64,000 nt of DNA from Spiribacter halobius (GTDB lineage Bacteria; Pseudomonadota; Gammaproteobacteria; Nitrococcales; Nitrococcaceae): assembly GCF_020883455.1 (NCBI RefSeq), contig NZ_CP086615.1:2108001-2172000 (forward strand), read 5' to 3'. The notes under the pieces are model-generated. The model was not told where the DNA came from and searched no databases. It saw nothing but the letters and a program-made list of their open reading frames with translations. Below are positions 60,879-64,000 of this stretch, piece by piece (position 1 is the stretch's first letter; each line of letters begins with the position of its first letter). The position numbers and the translations under genes were made by a program.

Positions 60879-62933
60879 TCAGGCCCCGCCACCTGTGTCG
60901 GCCCCGTCAGTGCCAGCGAGCGGCCCTTGCGCAACCAGCGCCCGGAGCCGCTGCAGCGCTTCCCGTCGCCCGCGGAGGCCCGTGCGGCGGGCAATGGCCG
61001 GCAGGTCCGCGGGATGCTCGACGGCGGCCTCGAGCAGGATCCGATCGCGCTCCCGCAGGGTATCGCGCCAGGGGTCCCAGCCGGAAACGGCAGTCAGGGC
61101 GGCATGGGTATCGAGCAGGCTGCGATGACCGTGGGCGAAGGCGTAGAGGTCCCGGGCGTCGATGGCCGCGCCGCTGGCGGGTGTGGGCAGGCCGGCCACG
61201 ACGGCTGCCGCCAGGGCCGGGGACATGGCCTTCAGCGCATGCCGTCGCTGGCTCGGAAAGTGCCTCGCGAGGCGCTCCCGGGACTCGTGGTAGAGGGCCT
61301 CGCCGGCGGTGCTCAGGGGCTGCAGCACCATCACCGCATGGCTGCCGCTGGCGGCGTCGGCGCGATTGCCGACGCGCACCGGCTCGAGGCCGGCCTCGCG
61401 CCAGAACCGGAGCAGGGACGGCGTCGCCCCGAAGCTCGCGCCGAGCCAGTCGAGGCCATCGCGGCGAGCCTGATCGCGGGCAGCGGCCACGAGCCGGCAG
61501 CCGAGGCCGCAGCGCCGACGCGCGGGATGCACGGCAATGCGCAGGATGCGCAGGCCGCGATGCCGCGGGGCGTCGGCGACCCCGGCGTGGAACCCCAGGG
61601 ACTGGGCCATCAGGTGTCCTGCCGGGCGGCGGCGGCCGAGCCAGATCTCGCGGGTCAGGTCCGCCGCGAATCCGCCCTCGGGCCGGGCCGCCAGCACGCC
61701 CGTGACCTGATCCTGCTCGAGGGCGAGCCAGAGCCGGACCTCCGGGTCGTCGAGGAGCTGGCGCAGGTCCCGCGGCCGGGTCTGATAGTGGCCGGCCACC
61801 AGCAGCCCGAAGGCGGCGCGCAGCCGGGCCTCGTCGGCGCCGAGTGCACCGCCGTCGACGCTGTGGACCGCAGAGGGTCGGGAGCCTCCGGTGGGCAGCG
61901 CGGCGGGCTCGGCATCCAGCAGCAGGGCCTCGGACACGAACGCCTCCAGCGGGTCGCCGACGCGCCAGCGTACGGGGGCCTCCATATGGCGCTGACCCGA
62001 GCCGGGGAAGCGGTGGGTCAGGTGCTCCAGCAACCGCAGCGCGACGCCCCGGCCCGTGCCCTCGTAGCCGTGGATGGTGGTGGCGAGCACGGCCCGCGGC
62101 CGGCCTTCCAGCAACGCCTGCAGCCGGGGCAGCGGCAGCGCGGCCGCTTCGTCCACCAGCAGCACCCCCGTTTCGGGTGGCGGGGCCTCGGGTGGCATGA
62201 ACGCCGGCTCCCGGGGCGCGGCCTGCCGGAACAACGCCGCGGCTGCACGCCGGCTGGGCGCCGTGACGGTTACCGGCGTCCCCGCTGCCAGCAGCCGGCG
62301 GGCCGCGATGCCCAGTGCCGCGGACTTGCCCCGACCCCGGTCCGCGGTGAGCAGCAGGGGGGTGGGTGTGGCGGCGCGGGCATGGACGAGGATATCTGCC
62401 ACGGCGTCGGCCTGGTCGTCGGTCAGGCACTCGGGGTCATGCGCGCTGGCCGTCGGCCGCCAGCTCGGGAGCGCCACCTCGCCGACGGGGCAACGCCTGA
62501 CCGCCGGGTGGCTTGCGAGGAGACGGATCAGCCGGGTCAGGAAGCGACCCTGGAAGCGCCTGGGCGGGCAGCCATGGCTTGCCAGACGCTCCAGGGCGGG
62601 ATCGGCCGTTGCCGGCCAGTCGTCGGCCGGTGGTGTCAGCAGCAGCAGTGCCCCGTCGCCGCGGAGCGCGCCGCCGAGCGCGCCCAGGTCGTCCGGATCG
62701 AGGCCGCTGTGGGCGTCAAGCACCGCCGCCGTCAGATCTCCGCCGAGGGCGCGGTTGCCGTGACCCGGTCGCAGCGAGGCCACGCCGTCCGGCGCCGGGC
62801 TGCCGATCCAGAGGACCTGCGCCGGGTCGAGTCCATGCAGGCAGGCTCGGGCGTCCTCCCGGCAGGCCTCCGCCTCGCCTTCGATCCAGAGCAGCCGCCG
62901 CTCGCCGGGCGGCCAGTCCTGCCGGGCGGCCAC
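60879..62933 (-). CDS. tmcA: tRNA(Met) cytidine acetyltransferase TmcA
   Basis: A 684-residue enzyme that makes N4-acetylcytidine at the wobble position of elongator tRNA-Met. The N-terminal domain (1-170) has DUF1726-like features. An RNA-helicase-like ATPase follows with LLTADRGRGKSAALGIAARR, VLLVDEAAALPLPRLQALLE and TIHGYEGTGRG. The GNAT acetyltransferase domain has RILRIAVHPARRRCGLGCRL and LGASFGATPSLLRFWREAGL. The start is a GTG at 62933, the first in the frame; the length is close to E. coli TmcA (671). Confidence 0.93.
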   Translation of the reverse strand: MAARQDWPPGERRLLWIEGEAEACREDARACLHGLDPAQVLWIGSPAPDGVASLRPGHGNRALGGDLTAAVLDAHSGLDPDDLGALGGALRGDGALLLLTPPADDWPATADPALERLASHGCPPRRFQGRFLTRLIRLLASHPAVRRCPVGEVALPSWRPTASAHDPECLTDDQADAVADILVHARAATPTPLLLTADRGRGKSAALGIAARRLLAAGTPVTVTAPSRRAAAALFRQAAPREPAFMPPEAPPPETGVLLVDEAAALPLPRLQALLEGRPRAVLATTIHGYEGTGRGVALRLLEHLTHRFPGSGQRHMEAPVRWRVGDPLEAFVSEALLLDAEPAALPTGGSRPSAVHSVDGGALGADEARLRAAFGLLVAGHYQTRPRDLRQLLDDPEVRLWLALEQDQVTGVLAARPEGGFAADLTREIWLGRRRPAGHLMAQSLGFHAGVADAPRHRGLRILRIAVHPARRRCGLGCRLVAAARDQARRDGLDWLGASFGATPSLLRFWREAGLEPVRVGNRADAASGSHAVMVLQPLSTAGEALYHESRERLARHFPSQRRHALKAMSPALAAAVVAGLPTPASGAAIDARDLYAFAHGHRSLLDTHAALTAVSGWDPWRDTLRERDRILLEAAVEHPADLPAIARRTGLRGRREALQRLRALVAQGPLAGTDGADTGGGA

Positions 62934-62989
62934 GCGTGCGCTCAGGTCGCTTCCCCGCTGGGCCAGTCCGCCACGCCGCGGCCTGGGCG

Positions 62990-63157
62990 TCAGCCCTGAC
63001 GCTGGCGGGCTGCCTGCAGCAGGCGGCGGGCCCGGCGGCCGGCACGGCCAGAGGCCCGGCTCAGGGTCAGGGCGCGCAGCCGGCGCTGCTGGTCGTTGCC
63101 GCCGCCGTTAGCGGCCTCCGCCGCGGTGCTCAGCAGATCGGACGGCTTGCGGGTCAT
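62990..63157 (-). CDS. Small basic hypothetical protein upstream of tmcA
   Basis: A 55-residue ORF, MTRKPSDLLSTAAEAANGGG then NDQQRRLRALTLSRASGRAG and an Arg-rich end. GAGGTGGAG precedes the ATG at 63157. It is on the same strand as tmcA and 56 bases upstream of it. The composition (Arg, Ala, Gln) could suit a nucleic-acid-binding peptide, yet high-GC DNA easily yields such frames. I do not recognise a family. Confidence 0.4.
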   Translation of the reverse strand: MTRKPSDLLSTAAEAANGGGNDQQRRLRALTLSRASGRAGRRARRLLQAARQRQG

Positions 63158-63278
63158 GCTCCACCTCGGAATGCGTTTCAGGGTGGGCGCAAGATAGGCA
63201 TCCGTGCCGCGGCGCACAAGACGCCAGCCACCGCCAGTGCCGGTTTGCCGATCAGCGGTCGCTCCGTATTGGCACGGC

Positions 63279-63300
63279 CGACGCCCCACCCAGGGCGTCG
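63279..63300 (-). terminator. Hairpin downstream of the right-hand ABC exporter gene
   Basis: CGACGCCC and its complement form an 8-bp stem with a six-base loop, 51 bases after the exporter stop codon. No T tract. The surrounding gap 63158-63350 shows no gene. Confidence 0.35.
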
Positions 63301-63350
63301 TGGCGAGAGGCCACCCACGCATGGCCGAGTCACGCAAATGATCGGGTCTG

Positions 63351-64000
63351 CTAACGGTAACCGGCCGCCTGCAGTCGGAACAGCCGGGCATAGGTGCCAT
63401 CGGCGGCGATGAGCGCATCGTGACTGCCGTGCTCGAGGATGCGGCCGTCGTCCAGCACCACGATCTCGTCGGCCATGCGCACGGTGGAGAAGCGGTGCGA
63501 GATCAGGATCGCCATGCGGTCCCGGGTCAGGCTGCGGAAGTGCTCGAATATCTCCGCCTCGGCGGCGGCGTCCATGGCTGCGGTGGGCTCGTCGAGGACG
63601 AGGATGTCTGCACCCTGGCGCATGAAGGCGCGGGCCACGGCGATCTTCTGCCACTGGCCGCCGGAGAGCTCGCGGCCGTCCTGGAACCAGCGTCCGAGCT
63701 GGGCGTGGTAGCCGCCGGGGAGCTCCTCGATGAAGTCGTCCGCCAGCCCGCGCCGCGCCGCTTCCCGCCAGCGGGACTCGTCGTCGAAGCGCTCCACGTC
63801 GCCGGCGCCGATGTTCTCGCCCACGGGCAGCTGGTAGCGCATGAAGTCCTGAAAGATCACCCCGATGCGCCGGCGCAGGGTCTCCGGGTCCCAGTCCCGC
63901 AGATCGGTGCCGTCGAGCAGGATGCGTCCGGCGCTCGGCTCGTAGAGACCGGCCAGCAGCTTGATCAGCGTGGTCTTGCCGGAGCCGTTGCGCCCCACCA
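63351..64000 (-). CDS. ABC exporter subunit, ATPase domain (5' end outside window)
   Basis: The C-terminal 216 residues of an ABC exporter, read off the right edge of the window. Walker A GRNGSGKTT, the Q-loop region VIFQDFMRYQLPVGENIG, signature LSGGQWQKIAVARA, Walker B ILVLDEPTAAMD and H-loop ILISHRFSTVRMAD are all seen. The Q-loop wording (FQDFMRYQL) and the SGGQWQ signature resemble a subgroup of peptide or lantibiotic-type exporters and differ from the exporter at the left edge. Substrate unknown. The stop TAG is at 63351. Confidence 0.92.
   Translation of the reverse strand, partial: VGRNGSGKTTLIKLLAGLYEPSAGRILLDGTDLRDWDPETLRRRIGVIFQDFMRYQLPVGENIGAGDVERFDDESRWREAARRGLADDFIEELPGGYHAQLGRWFQDGRELSGGQWQKIAVARAFMRQGADILVLDEPTAAMDAAAEAEIFEHFRSLTRDRMAILISHRFSTVRMADEIVVLDDGRILEHGSHDALIAADGTYARLFRLQAAGYR

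Overview
The window looks like a stretch of core chromosome from a high-GC gammaproteobacterium, most plausibly in or near the Ectothiorhodospiraceae/Chromatiales. Gene orders support this: prfB-lysS, sdhCDAB-sdhE-ygfX, rpoE-rseA-rseB-degP, lepA-lepB-DUF4845-rnc-era-recO-pdxJ-acpS, guaB/guaA-tadA and putP/putA. The taxon is inferred from gene content and base composition, not from a marker-gene comparison. I found no rRNA, tRNA, CRISPR array, prophage or complete insertion sequence.

Layout. 1-2.5 kb: the tail of an ABC exporter, a TetR regulator, and a cytochrome P460 gene with a clear promoter overlapped by a 22-bp palindrome. 2.5-8.5 kb: a BAX-inhibitor-1-like membrane protein, then thrH, a phosphoesterase gene and hrpA. 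8.7-12.8 kb: prfB with its programmed +1 frameshift, lysS, ygfZ. 12.9-17.3 kb: the succinate dehydrogenase locus, led by a DUF1674/SDHAF4-type assembly-factor gene and closed by sdhE and ygfX. 17.5-21.3 kb: an envelope-stress operon with a self-type sigma-E promoter. 21.4-28.1 kb: lepA to acpS. 28.3-33.6 kb: a large fused iron-sulfur flavoprotein, a hydrolase and a tartronate semialdehyde reductase. 33.9-40.2 kb: proline uptake and oxidation with a 33-residue ORF between putP and putA, then xseA. 40.4-45.2 kb: guanine nucleotide synthesis and tadA. 45.2-49 kb: a tightly overlapping four-gene operon encoding a phosphoribulokinase-like kinase, a GGDEF protein, a RuBisCO-like protein and a cupin. 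49.2-52.3 kb: rraA, a CBS protein, hslR, a glycosyltransferase and a GlcG/HbpS-like protein. 52.5-58.2 kb: a tandem UvrA paralogue of 1880 residues. 58.5-64 kb: atoE, a two-domain lipoprotein, tmcA and the 3' part of a second ABC exporter.

The most notable system is the kinase/GGDEF/RuBisCO-like/cupin operon. A RuBisCO-like protein beside a cupin matches the Rhodospirillum rubrum route from methylthioadenosine to isoprenoid precursors. Here a phosphoribulokinase-like kinase is added, which could make the 1-phosphate substrate directly; that step is my inference.

The second theme is repeats. Four copies of a nested inverted element of about 180-200 bp lie between genes at 9.8, 11.6, 26.0 and 28.1 kb, and paired changes in both arms indicate that the stem is maintained. 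Two of them supply the stop codon of a neighbouring gene. A REP-type family (33.7, 45.2, 55.2 kb) includes a pair read in frame inside the uvrA-like gene. A 180-bp MITE-like element with 20-bp terminal inverted repeats lies in frame within the start of a lipoprotein gene, with relatives at 58.3 and 17.3 kb. A further 67-bp structured repeat occurs twice (42.0 and 51.6 kb).
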